Shown piece after piece: positions 42,305 through 52,834 of a stretch of 64,000 nucleotides of DNA (within the stretch, counting starts at the first letter, position 1; each line of letters opens with the position of its first letter). Both the position numbers and the translations under genes were made by a program. The stretch is from Microbispora hainanensis (GTDB lineage Bacteria; Actinomycetota; Actinomycetes; Streptosporangiales; Streptosporangiaceae), in the NCBI RefSeq assembly GCF_006874475.1, contig NZ_VIRM01000012.1, forward strand, positions 107,287 through 171,286, written 5' to 3'. The notes under the pieces are model-generated. The model searched no databases, was not told the DNA's origin, and saw nothing but the letters and a program-made list of their open reading frames with translations.

Positions 42305-43044
42305 GGGATCATCACGGTGGGTGCGCGGGCGATACTGATGTGGTGACCGCGTCTTGCGCCTTCCCGGCGCCCCCGTTCCACCTGCGCCTCATCGAGGACG
42401 CGCGGCCGGTCCTCGACCGCTACGGCCTGCTGCTCGCCGGCGGCTACGCGCTGCTGGCGCACGGGTGCACGTCGAGGCCGGTCGACGACCTCACCTTCGC
42501 CACCGGTGCCGAGGCGCCGCTGGAGGAGGCCGGCCGGGCACTGGCCGAGGCGTTCGGGAGCACCGGCCTGTCGGCCGAGGTGTGCGAGGCCGGCGCCCGC
42601 ATCGGCCGCGTCGTCGTCACCGACGAGATCACCGGCCAGTCGTGCGAGGTCGCCCTGCTCCGCGAGCCGCTGCGCGACCGGCCCGCCGACATCGGCCCCT
42701 GCCGGGTGCTCGGCCTGGACGACGCCGTGGGGCTCAAGGTCCGCGCCCTGCAGGACCGCGGCCTGCCGCGCGACTTCGCCGACGTGGCCTCGGTGTCCGG
42801 CCTCTACTCCTTCCGCCTGCTCGAACGGCTCGGCGCGCGCTACGACGACGAGTGGCGGGTCGAGGACCTGGTCGAGCGGCTGGAGACCGTCGACCTGCTT
42901 GCCGACGAGGCGTTCGGCGGCCTGGACGAGGAGGGCGTCGCCGCCGTACGCCGCTTCGCGTACGCCTGGGCGGAGGACATCAAACTGCGCCGCGTCGACG
43001 ACGGCGACGCCGAGTTCGACCTGGACGTCCCCGGCCTGGACTGA
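42301..43044 (+). CDS. AbiEii/AbiGii-like nucleotidyltransferase-fold protein with altered DxD
   Basis: From ATG 42301 (247 residues; GTG 42340 and 42343 are alternatives) the fold start is RYGLLLAGGYALLAHGCTSR, matching the AGGYAL.AHG motif of AbiEii-type nucleotidyltransferases, known as toxins in type IV systems. The expected acidic DxD motif reads SRPVDDLTFATG, so the second Asp is replaced by Thr. The remaining helical part fits (DVASVSGLYSFRLLERLGAR). It may be inactive as a nucleotidyltransferase or use another residue. Confidence 0.65.
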   Translation: MRDHHGGCAGDTDVVTASCAFPAPPFHLRLIEDARPVLDRYGLLLAGGYALLAHGCTSRPVDDLTFATGAEAPLEEAGRALAEAFGSTGLSAEVCEAGARIGRVVVTDEITGQSCEVALLREPLRDRPADIGPCRVLGLDDAVGLKVRALQDRGLPRDFADVASVSGLYSFRLLERLGARYDDEWRVEDLVERLETVDLLADEAFGGLDEEGVAAVRRFAYAWAEDIKLRRVDDGDAEFDLDVPGLD

Positions 43045-43182
43045 TCCACGAGGCCGAAATCCCCGCGCGCACCGGCGTTTCCGGTGAATTAGGGTCTCCG
43101 GCAGATCGCGCACAGGCTGCGCAGGGCCCGGGCACAGGGTCGGCGCGCCCGGTCCGTGCGCAGTGCTCGCGGAGGGGGCTCC

Positions 43183-44967
43183 ATGGGGACGGAGGGCGAC
43201 GGCCCTGACGGAGGACGGCCCGCGCCACGGCCGAAGGCGTCGCTGGGGGAGCGCGCCGCCTGGCGGCTGCTGCTCGACCAGGTGCGGCCCCACCGGCGGG
43301 TGCTGCTGCTGGGCGGCCTGCTCAGCCTCGTCGGCAGCCTCACCGGGCTCGCCATGCCGGTCATGGCCAAGCGGGTGATCGACACGTTCGGCGCGGGCGG
43401 CGCGCTGGCGGGCCCCGTGCTCGGGCTGTCGGCCGCGGTCCTGGCCGGGGCGCTGATCTCGGCGGCCGGGCGGTTCCTGCTGGAGCGGATGGGCGAGACC
43501 ATCGTGCTCGACTCGCGCCGGGGCCTGGTCGACCGCATCCTGCGGCTCACGGTCTCCGACGTCGACCGGCTCAAGCCCGGCGACCTGCTGTCGCGGGTGA
43601 GCTCCGACACCACTCTGCTGCGGGCCGTGTGCACGGACGCGCTGGCCTCGCTGGTCGGCTCGGTGTTCACGTTCCTGGGCGCCGCCGTGATGATGGCGAT
43701 CATGGACGGCCTGCTGCTGGTCGTCACGCTCGCCGTCGTCGCGCTGGTCGGGCTCCTGGGCGTGGTCATCGCCCCGCGCATCCGCCGCGCGTCCCTTCAG
43801 GCGCAGGTGGCGCTCGGCGAGATGGGCTCGATGCTCGACCGCGCCCTCCAGGCGTTCCGTACGGTCAAGGCCAGCGGCGCGGAGACGCGGGAGATCGCGG
43901 CGGTGGGCACGGCCGCCGCCGAGGCGCGCGACCGGGGCGTGGCCGCCGCCGCGTGGACCTCGCTGGCCGGGATCGGCGCGTGGATGTCGATCCAGCTCGC
44001 GTTCCTCGCGGTGCTGGGGGTCGGCGGCGCCCGGGTCGCCTCGGGGGAGATGGAGATCTCCACCCTGATCGCGTTCCTCATGTACCTGTTCTACCTGGTC
44101 TCCCCGATCGGCCAGATCGTGCAGAGCCTCACGCAGATCCAGAACGGCCTGGCCGCGGTGACCCGCATCCAGGAGATCACCACGCTGCGCACCGAGCCCG
44201 CGGCCCCGGCGGCGCGGGCGGGGGGCGAGCCGGTCGGGGTGACGTTCTCCGAGGTCGTCTTCCGCTACGGCGACGACCGGCCGGTGGTCCACCAGGGCGT
44301 GACGTTCGAGGTGCCGGCCGGCGGCATGACCGCGCTGGTCGGCCCTTCGGGCGCGGGCAAGTCGACGGTGTTCGGCCTCGTCGAGCGGTTCTACGAGCCG
44401 CAGGAGGGGACGATCACCGTCGGCGGGCGCGACATCCGCGACTGGCCGCTCGGCGAGCTGCGGGCCATGCTCGGCTACGTCGAGCAGGACGCCCCCGTGC
44501 TCGCGGGGACGTTGCGGGAGAACCTCGTCTTCGGCGCGCCCGGAGCGACCGACGAGGAGGTCGCCCGCGCCCTCGCCCGTACGCGCCTGGACGACCTGGT
44601 CGCGCGGCTGCCCGAGGGACTGGAGACGCCGGTCGGCCATCGCGGCGTGCTGCTGTCGGGCGGCGAGCGGCAGCGGGTCGCCATCGCCAGGGCGCTGCTG
44701 CGCAAACCCAGGCTGCTGCTCCTGGACGAGGCGACCTCCCAGCTCGACGCGGTCAACGAGATGCGGCTGCGGGAGGTCGTGGCGGAGGTGGCGCGCGAGA
44801 CGACGGTCCTGGTGATCGCCCACCGCCTGTCCACCGTGACCGGCGCCGACCGGATCGTGGTGATGGAGGCCGGCCGCGTGCGGGCCTGGGGCACCCACGA
44901 CGAGCTGGTCTCGGCCGACGAGCTCTACCGCGAGCTGGCCGCCACGCAGTTCCTCGTCTCGTCCTGA
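43183..44967 (+). CDS. ABC transporter, fused permease and ATPase
   Basis: This 594-residue half-transporter has six membrane helices (about 40-320) and an ATPase with Walker A GPSGAGKST, signature LLSGGERQR and Walker B LLLLDEATSQLD. It exports lipids, peptides or drugs as a homodimer in related proteins. There is no C39 or other extra domain. ATG 43183 follows GGAGGGGG. It is a single gene between the AbiEii-like gene and a 340-base gap. Confidence 0.9.
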   Translation: MGTEGDGPDGGRPAPRPKASLGERAAWRLLLDQVRPHRRVLLLGGLLSLVGSLTGLAMPVMAKRVIDTFGAGGALAGPVLGLSAAVLAGALISAAGRFLLERMGETIVLDSRRGLVDRILRLTVSDVDRLKPGDLLSRVSSDTTLLRAVCTDALASLVGSVFTFLGAAVMMAIMDGLLLVVTLAVVALVGLLGVVIAPRIRRASLQAQVALGEMGSMLDRALQAFRTVKASGAETREIAAVGTAAAEARDRGVAAAAWTSLAGIGAWMSIQLAFLAVLGVGGARVASGEMEISTLIAFLMYLFYLVSPIGQIVQSLTQIQNGLAAVTRIQEITTLRTEPAAPAARAGGEPVGVTFSEVVFRYGDDRPVVHQGVTFEVPAGGMTALVGPSGAGKSTVFGLVERFYEPQEGTITVGGRDIRDWPLGELRAMLGYVEQDAPVLAGTLRENLVFGAPGATDEEVARALARTRLDDLVARLPEGLETPVGHRGVLLSGGERQRVAIARALLRKPRLLLLDEATSQLDAVNEMRLREVVAEVARETTVLVIAHRLSTVTGADRIVVMEAGRVRAWGTHDELVSADELYRELAATQFLVSS

Positions 44968-45307
44968 CCGGCGCCCGGCGATCTCCGCCCGGCCGGCGCC
45001 CGTGATCTCCGCAGACGCCGATGGCGAAGCCGTGAGCAGCCCTTACACCGGGCCACAGCTTCTTTCGACCGGAGACCGGGAAGGTCGGTGGTGCGTAACC
45101 TCTCCTTCACCACCGCCCGGTTGCCGGTGCCATCGCGCGTGCGGGCGCGTCCGGTGACCCGGGTCGGAGGCGGGGCGTCCCGGTCATGCCGGGGCGCCCC
45201 GCCATGCTTCACCCGCTACCCGGTCCCGCGCTCAATGATCACTTTCGGCGGAGAAACCCGGCACGCGGTGTGCGGCAAGATCCGCGCGGCGCTCTAAGGT
45301 GAGGTCC
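44968..45307. terminator. noncoding gap with two inverted repeats, one a 15-bp terminator stem
   Basis: There is no gene here. At 45169-45203 GGCGGGGCG-T-CCCGG pairs with CCGGG-G-CGCCCCGCC over loop TCATG, a 15-bp stem. At 45086-45115 CGGTGGTG pairs with CACCACCG over 14 bases. A 20-odd-base direct repeat (CCGGCGCCCG...GATCTCCGC) stands at the left edge. TAAGGT 45295-45300 is a plausible -10 for the next gene. Confidence 0.6.
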
Positions 45308-45994
45308 ATGCGACCCACGGCTCTGATCACCGGCGCCTCGCGGGGCGTGGGGGCGGCGATCGCCCGTGCCCTCGCCTCCGACTACGACCTCTTTTTGGGC
45401 GGCCGGGACGGCACGGCGCTCGACGCGCTGTGCGCGGAACTGCCCGCCGCCCGCCCCTGGGCGGTGGAGCTGACCGAGCTCACCCCTGCGGACGTGGAGG
45501 GGATCGACCGGCTCGACCTGCTGGTCCACAGCGCGGGCGTCGCCAGCGTCGGGCCCCTGGCCGACACCCCCGCCCGCGAGTGGCGGCGGCTGCTGGAGGT
45601 CAACGTCGTCGCGGTCGCCGAGCTGACCCGGCTGCTGCTGCCCGCGCTGCGGGCGGCACGCGGGCACGTCGTGCTGATCAACTCGGGGGCCGGGCAGCGG
45701 GCCAACGCCAACTGGGGCGCCTACGCCGCGAGCAAGTTCGCCCTGCGCGCGTTCGGCGACACACTGCGCGAGGAGGAGCACGCCAACGGCGTCCGGGTCA
45801 CCGCGATCTTCCCCGGGCGGGTGAACACGGACATGCAAAGACGCATCCGGGCCCAGGAAGGAGGGCCGTACGAGCCGGGAAAATACCTGGAGCCGGAATC
45901 GGTGGCGCGGGCCGTGCTGGCCGCGCTGACGGCGACGCCCGACGCCCACGTCACCGAGATCACCGTGCGGCCGGCTGGGGGACCGACCCGCTGA
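45308..45994 (+). CDS. short-chain dehydrogenase/reductase
   Basis: This 228-residue SDR has ALITGASRGVGAAIARALAS, VHSAGVASVGP in place of NNAG, catalytic Ser in LINSGAGQR and YAASKFALRAF. It is short for the family but intact. ATG 45308 is supported by AAGGTGAGG; GTG 45299 is the alternative. The substrate is unknown. It runs toward hutF with a 73-base gap and may not belong to that operon. Confidence 0.85.
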   Translation: MRPTALITGASRGVGAAIARALASDYDLFLGGRDGTALDALCAELPAARPWAVELTELTPADVEGIDRLDLLVHSAGVASVGPLADTPAREWRRLLEVNVVAVAELTRLLLPALRAARGHVVLINSGAGQRANANWGAYAASKFALRAFGDTLREEEHANGVRVTAIFPGRVNTDMQRRIRAQEGGPYEPGKYLEPESVARAVLAALTATPDAHVTEITVRPAGGPTR

Positions 45995-46067
45995 CGCCCC
46001 CCCGAGGCGCGGGGGACGGATGTTCATTACAGTGGCATCACCGCCATGCCGCCCATCTGGAGGACCG

Positions 46068-47411
46068 GTGCACGTGACTTACTGGTGCGAGATGGCGTGG
46101 CTGCCGCCCGGCGAGATCGTGCAGAGTGTGGTCGTCGGCGTCGAGGGCCGCCGCATCGTCGAGGTCAGGCCCGAGGCGGCGCCTCCCCCCGGAGCCGTAC
46201 GGCTGGCCGGGATCACCCTGCCCGGCCTGGCCAACTGTCACTCCCACGCCTTCCACCGGGCCCTGCGCGGCCACACCCAGACCGGCCGCGGCAGCTTCTG
46301 GACCTGGCGCGAGCGGATGTACGCGGTCGCCGAGGCGCTCGACCCGGACAGCTACCTCGCCCTGGCCACCGCGACGTACGCCGAGATGGCGCTCGCGGGG
46401 ATCACCACCGTGGCCGAGTTCCACTACCTGCACCACGCCCCCGGGGGCCGGCCGTACGCCGACCCGAACGCGATGGGCCACGTGCTGGTCGAGGCGGCCA
46501 GGAGGGCCGGGCTGCGCATCACCCTGCTCGACACCTGTTATCTGACCGGCGGCATCGGCGACGCCCTCACCGGCACCCAGATGCGCTTCGGCGACGGGGA
46601 CGCCGATCGATGGGCGGCCAGGGCCGACGACCTCGCCCGGGCGCACGAGGGCGAGGAGGACGTGGAGATCGGCGCGGCCATCCACTCCGTGCGCGCGGTG
46701 CCGCCCGAGCAGATGCCCGTGGTCGTCGACTTCGCCCACCGGCACACCGCGCCGCTGCACGCGCACGTCTCCGAGCAGCCGGCGGAGAACGAGGCGTGCG
46801 TCGAGCTCTACTCGGCCACGCCGGTGCAGGTGCTGCACGAGCACGGTGTGCTCGGACCGCGCTCGACCGCGGTGCACGCCACCCACCTGTCCGACGTGGA
46901 CGTGGCGCTGCTCGGCGGCTCCACCACCCACGTGTGCATGTGCCCCACCACCGAGCGCGACCTCGCCGACGGCGTCGGCCCCGCCCGCAGGCTGCTGGAC
47001 GCCGGATCGCCCGTCACGCTCGGCAGCGACAGCCAGGCGGTCATCGACCTGTTCGAGGAGGCCAGGGCGGTGGAGCTGGACGAGCGGCTGGTCACCGGCG
47101 AGCGCGGGCACTGGCACGCCGAGCAGCTCCTGAACGCCGCGACCGCCGTCGGGCAGGCGTCGCTGGGCTTCCCCGACGCCGGGTGCCTGGTGCCCGGGGC
47201 CTGGGCCGACCTCGTCTCCGTCCGGCTCGACTCGGTCCGTACGGCCGGAGCCACGAAGGCGACGGCGGTGGAGGCGGTGGTGTTCGCCGCCACCTCCGCC
47301 GACGTCTACTCGGTGGTGGCGGGCGGGCGGCGGATCGTGGAGGACGGACGGCACGTGCTCGGTGACGTCGGCGCGCTGCTGGGCGACGCGCTCGCCCCGC
47401 TCAACCGGTGA
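46068..47411 (+). CDS. hutF: formimidoylglutamate deiminase HutF
   Basis: This 447-residue amidohydrolase converts N-formimidoyl-glutamate to N-formylglutamate in histidine breakdown. The metal site [33 protein letters not shown] and [15 protein letters not shown] match HutF. GTG 46068 lies 5 bases after GGAGG; GTG 46074 is an alternative. hutI follows with a possible overlap. hutH and hutU are not in the window. Confidence 0.92.
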   Translation: MHVTYWCEMAWLPPGEIVQSVVVGVEGRRIVEVRPEAAPPPGAVRLAGITLPGLANCHSHAFHRALRGHTQTGRGSFWTWRERMYAVAEALDPDSYLALATATYAEMALAGITTVAEFHYLHHAPGGRPYADPNAMGHVLVEAARRAGLRITLLDTCYLTGGIGDALTGTQMRFGDGDADRWAARADDLARAHEGEEDVEIGAAIHSVRAVPPEQMPVVVDFAHRHTAPLHAHVSEQPAENEACVELYSATPVQVLHEHGVLGPRSTAVHATHLSDVDVALLGGSTTHVCMCPTTERDLADGVGPARRLLDAGSPVTLGSDSQAVIDLFEEARAVELDERLVTGERGHWHAEQLLNAATAVGQASLGFPDAGCLVPGAWADLVSVRLDSVRTAGATKATAVEAVVFAATSADVYSVVAGGRRIVEDGRHVLGDVGALLGDALAPLNR

Positions 47412-47464
47412 GGTTTGCGCCGTTCGCGGGGTGGCGAGGATCAGGAAACGTGGGGCCGAGCGGC

Positions 47465-48613
47465 ATGACATCAGTCGTTTTCACGGGGATCGGATCGCTG
47501 TACACGGCGGACCCCGAGCGGGAGGAGATCCAGGACGCCGCGCTGGTGGCGGAGAACGGCGTGATCAGGTGGATCGGCCGGTCCGCCGACGCCCCGGCCG
47601 CCGACGAGCAGGTCGACGTGGAGGGACGCGCGGTCGTCCCGGGGTTCGTGGACAGCCACGCGCACCTGGTGTTCGCCGGCGACCGCACCGAGGAGTTCGC
47701 CGCGCGGATGGCCGGACAGCCCTACACCGCCGGCGGCATCCGCTCGACCGTCGCCGCCACCCGCCGGGCCACCATCCCCGAGCTGGTGTCCACGACCGCG
47801 CTGCTGGTCTCCGAGATGACCATGCAGGGCACCACGACGTTCGAGATCAAGAGCGGCTACGGCCTGACCGTGGACGACGAGCGCCGCAGCCTGGAGATCG
47901 CCTGCCAGTTCACCGAGGAGACCACGTTCCTCGGGGCGCACGTCGTGCCGCCGGAGACGTGCGCCGACGACTACGTCCGGCTCGTGACCGGCCCGATGCT
48001 GGAAGCGTGCGCGCCGTACGCCAAGTGGGTGGACGTGTTCTGCGAGCGCGGCGCGTTCGGCGAGGAGCACAGCAGGGAGGTGCTCGCGGCGGGCCGCAAG
48101 GCCGGGCTGCAGCTCAGGGTCCACGCCAACCAGCTCGGACCGGGGCCGGGCGTGCGGCTGGCCTGCGAGATGGGGGCGGCCTCCGCCGACCACTGCACCC
48201 ATCTCACCGACGCCGACGTGGACGCGCTGGCCGCCTCCGGGGTGGTCGCCACCCTGCTGCCGGGCGCGGAGTTCTCCACCAGGTCGCCCTACCCGGACGC
48301 GCGGCGGCTGCTCGACGCGGGCGTCACGGTGGCCCTGGCGACCGACTGCAACCCGGGCTCCTCGTTCACCACCTCGATGCCGTTCTGTGTCGCCCTGGCC
48401 GTACGCGAGATGGGCATGACGCCGCTCGAGGCCGTGCGGGCGGCCACCCGCGGCGGGGCGCGGGCGCTGCGGCGCACCGACGTGGGCACCCTGTGCGCCG
48501 GCGCCCGCGCGGACCTCGTCATCCTGGAGGCGCCGTCGTACGTCCACCTCGCCTACCGGCCCGGAGTGCCGCTGGTGGCGCAGGTGTGGCAAATGGGGCG
48601 TCGCCTCGTTTAG
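47465..48613 (+). CDS. hutI: imidazolonepropionase HutI
   Basis: This 382-residue amidohydrolase opens imidazolonepropionate to formimidoylglutamate. [48 protein letters not shown] and [16 protein letters not shown] are the family's metal and substrate motifs. ATG 47465 gives the natural N-terminus ([12 protein letters not shown]); GTG 47408 overlaps the hutF stop. HutI feeds HutF, so the two catalyse consecutive steps. Confidence 0.95.
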   Translation: MTSVVFTGIGSLYTADPEREEIQDAALVAENGVIRWIGRSADAPAADEQVDVEGRAVVPGFVDSHAHLVFAGDRTEEFAARMAGQPYTAGGIRSTVAATRRATIPELVSTTALLVSEMTMQGTTTFEIKSGYGLTVDDERRSLEIACQFTEETTFLGAHVVPPETCADDYVRLVTGPMLEACAPYAKWVDVFCERGAFGEEHSREVLAAGRKAGLQLRVHANQLGPGPGVRLACEMGAASADHCTHLTDADVDALAASGVVATLLPGAEFSTRSPYPDARRLLDAGVTVALATDCNPGSSFTTSMPFCVALAVREMGMTPLEAVRAATRGGARALRRTDVGTLCAGARADLVILEAPSYVHLAYRPGVPLVAQVWQMGRRLV

Positions 48614-48837
48614 ACCCCCGCAAACTGGGTAAACGCCTTTCTTCCCGGCCGCGCATCCTCCTCAGGGAGGAAAACGAAACCATTCCCCGGTCGTATCCGT
48701 TTGGGGAATCTTTGCCATGGACCGGCCGTTGTCCGGGTCAGAAGCAGGAAGCCGGGGACCGTGCCGAACGGGGCGGACACGTCCGGCTCACCGGCTCACA
48801 TATTGCATATCGCGGCGGCGGAACGAGGTGCCATCGG

Positions 48838-49770
48838 ATGGCGACGGGGAATCGGACGCAGGAACAGCACATCTCTGACCGGGATCTGCTCGGGACATAT
48901 CTGGCCGAGATCGGCCGCGTCCCCTTGCTGACCGCGGAGCAGGAGGTCGAGCTGGCCAAGCGCATCGAGGCGGGGTTGTTCGCCGAGCAGCTGCTCGACA
49001 GCGGGCGGCCCGAGCCGAAGATCGCGAACGCGACCGACGAGGAGCTGGAGCGCATCGCGATCTCGGGGCGGCGGGCGAAGGACGAATTCATCCAGGCGAA
49101 TCTGCGTCTCGTGGTCGCGGTCGCGAGGAAATACTCCGGACGGGGAATGCCGCTGATCGATCTTGTGCAGGAGGGCAACCTCGGTCTGGTCCGCGCCGTG
49201 GAGAAGTTCGACTATCGCCGGGGATACAAGTTCTCGACCTACGCCACGTGGTGGATCAGGCAGTCGGTGGGCCGCTCGATCCACGAGCAGGCGCGGCCGG
49301 TGCGGCTGCCCACCCACGCGGGCGAGCAGATGACGCGGCTCATGCGGGTGCGCAGGGACATGCTGGCGGAGTCCGACGCGGAGCCGACCGACGCCGACCT
49401 CGCCGAGGTGCTCGACCTGCCGATCGAGCGGGTGCAGGAGCTGCGCCGCTGGGCCTCCGACCCGGTCTCCCTCCAGCTCGGTGTGGGCGACGAGGACGAG
49501 ACCGAGCTCGGCGACATGATCGCCGACGAGACGTGGGCGGACCCCGAGCAGCAGGCCATGGCCACGCTGGAGAAGGAGCGCCTTGAGGAGTGGCTGACCG
49601 GCCTGGAGGGCCAGATGCGCGAGATGCTGCGCTGGCGCTACGGCCTGGTGGACGGCCGCGAGCACACCCTCACCGAGGTGGGAGAGCGCTACGGCATCGG
49701 GCGTGACCGGGCCCGGCGCATCGAGCGCGACGCGCTGGTGCGGCTGCGCAAGATGGCCAGCGCCGCCTGA
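48838..49770 (+). CDS. group 2 sigma-70 family sigma factor (HrdB-like)
   Basis: This 310-residue sigma factor has region 1.2 (RDLLGTYLAEIGRVPLLTAEQE), region 2 (RLVVAVARKYSGRGMPLIDLVQEGNLGLVRAVEKFDYRRG, then YKFSTYATWWIRQSVGRSI), region 3 and region 4 (LTEVGERYGIGRDRARRIE). It lacks the long region 1.1 of the primary sigma, so it is a nonessential-type relative. The 224-base upstream gap shows no partner anti-sigma gene. It could steer starvation or developmental genes. Confidence 0.92.
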   Translation: MATGNRTQEQHISDRDLLGTYLAEIGRVPLLTAEQEVELAKRIEAGLFAEQLLDSGRPEPKIANATDEELERIAISGRRAKDEFIQANLRLVVAVARKYSGRGMPLIDLVQEGNLGLVRAVEKFDYRRGYKFSTYATWWIRQSVGRSIHEQARPVRLPTHAGEQMTRLMRVRRDMLAESDAEPTDADLAEVLDLPIERVQELRRWASDPVSLQLGVGDEDETELGDMIADETWADPEQQAMATLEKERLEEWLTGLEGQMREMLRWRYGLVDGREHTLTEVGERYGIGRDRARRIERDALVRLRKMASAA

Positions 49771-49890
49771 CCGGCGGTCCGCCCTCGGCCGGGGTCTCGC
49801 CCGGGTGACGAAGGCCGGCGTCCGCGGTCGTCCGTGAGCGTCGTCGGTTCGTCATGCGGAGAGGGGGCGCGCCCCGCCCGCCGGCCTCCT

Positions 49891-50565
49891 CTACTCGGCT
49901 TCGCCGCCGAGCCGCAGTGCGTGAGCGTTCCGGGCGCACCAGTCGGAGAAGGTCCGGGGGCGGCGGCCGAGCAGGTGGTGCACGGTGCCGGTGCGGACTC
50001 CGTCCGTGTCCGCGCGCATGAGCGCCGCGGCTTCGAGGATCGCGTCGGCAAGGGGCTTCGGCGCGCCGTCGGGGTAGCGGGACCGGACGATCTCCTCGGG
50101 GGTGGCCGCCGCACGGACCTCTATGCGACGGCCGATGGTGGCGGCGATGGTCGCGACCTGCTCGGCGATGGTGAATGTCTCGTCACCGGTGAGGGTGTAG
50201 GTCTGGCCTTCATGGCCGTTCTCGGTCAGCACGAGGGCGGCGACGGCCGCGATGCCGGCCGGATCGATCGGCGCGGACCGGCCCGGCCCGATCGCGTCGA
50301 GGACGACCCCCTCCTTCCTGATGGGCGGCCCCCATTCCAGGACATTGGTCATGAAACCGCCGGAACGCAGGATCGTGGCCGGTGCGCGCGGCGGTGACGG
50401 CGTTCGCGGCCTGGTCCACGCAGATGCCCGGGGTGAGCAGGAAGACCCGGTCGACGCCGTCGAAGGCGGGAGCGAGCGTCGAGGGCTCGTCCAGGTCGCC
50501 GGGCACGCGCTCGGCGCTCGCGGGCAAGCCGGCCGCGCGGGCGGGGGCGCGGACGATGGCCACCC
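49891..50565 (-). pseudogene. NmrA-like NAD(P)-binding oxidoreductase, truncated and frame-broken
   Basis: The C-terminal part is intact (ATILRSGGFMTNVLEW, DPAGIAAVAALVLTENGHEG, YPDGAPKPLADAILEAAALM, ending at 49891). The preceding part, PARAAGLPASAERVPGDLDE then PSTLAPAFDGVDRVFLLTPG, lies in a different frame; the switch is near 50365-50390, where some 50-60 residues are also missing. The Rossmann start (VTGATG-type) is absent. Two deletions therefore hit this gene: one internal and one removing its 5' end. Confidence 0.75.
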
Positions 50566-50782
50566 GGATGAGCGCCACCGGGCTGCTCGTCCGCCGTCGC
50601 GACGTGACAGCAGGCTCGTGCGGCTCTGGCTGACCGACGCGGGCCGAGCGCTTCGGGAGCCGGTCGAGGCCGAGCGCCGCAGCCTGGAAGACAAGATCAC
50701 CGCCGGTCTCACCGAGACCGAGCTCCGCCGGCTGATGGCCGCGCCGGGCAAGGTCTACGACTCGGCCAGAGAACTGCTGTGA
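50548..50782 (+). pseudogene. MarR family regulator, 5'-truncated and frame-broken
   Basis: The fragment TMATRMSATGLLVRRRD (near 50558-50608), continuing in another frame as DSRLVRLWLTDAGRALREPV and ETELRRLMAAPGKVYDSARE, matches the wing and C-terminal helices of MarR regulators. The winged-helix start is missing and there is a frame change at about 50610-50620. It is joined head-to-head with the truncated NmrA-like gene, as if one deletion removed a shared divergent promoter and both 5' ends. Confidence 0.7.
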
Positions 50783-51178
50783 ACAGGGCATTCGACGCCG
50801 AGGACGGCAGATCGGTCAGGGGCGGGGGAGGCGTCTCATCGGTCGTCGCCGCGGCGTCGGACGTGGACGGGCACGCATAGAACGCAGCCCTCGGCCGCTT
50901 CGCGGCCGTCGCGTCGGCCGTCGCGTCGGCCCGAGTGGAGGGCCGACGACGCGCATCCGTTCCGGGTGCGCGTTTTGTCGTTCCCAGCACGTCCGAAACC
51001 GGCCCGAAACACGGTGGTGGCGAGTTTCACACATGTGAAACACACATGGTCGTGGGCTGAAACGGCGGAAGAACACGCTGTCGCCAACGTCAGTGCGCCA
51101 GCCGGCCGAGGTTGCCCGGGAGGAAGTCACTGCGGGAGTGATAACGGCCACACGCCAAATGTAAGGAGGGCCGCGTCG
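50783..51178 (+). promoter_or_regulatory. intergenic region ahead of amt with terminator and palindrome
   Basis: There is no gene here. A terminator stem CGCGCATCC 50950-50958 pairs with GGGTGCGCG 50964-50972 and is followed by TTTT (50973-50976), ending transcripts from the left. A perfect palindrome GTTTCAC 51024-51030 / GTGAAAC 51035-51041 is close in content to GlnR half-sites (GAAAC), so it may be a nitrogen-control site, though the spacing is not the usual one. The amt ribosome site TAAGGAGGG ends the region. Confidence 0.55.
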
Positions 51179-52830
<1,652 letters not shown>

Positions 52831-52834
52831 CCGG

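Noticed and set aside
42110..43044. Classical AbiE toxin-antitoxin pair
   Set aside because: The 64-residue partner has no AbiEi winged-helix or COG5340-like region, and the DxD motif is altered.
43183..44967. Second exporter for the RiPP locus
   Set aside because: No C39 domain, opposite strand, 7 kb away and separated by unrelated operons.
45169..45203. Small RNA gene
   Set aside because: The 15-bp hairpin alone, next to a transporter stop, is better explained as a terminator.
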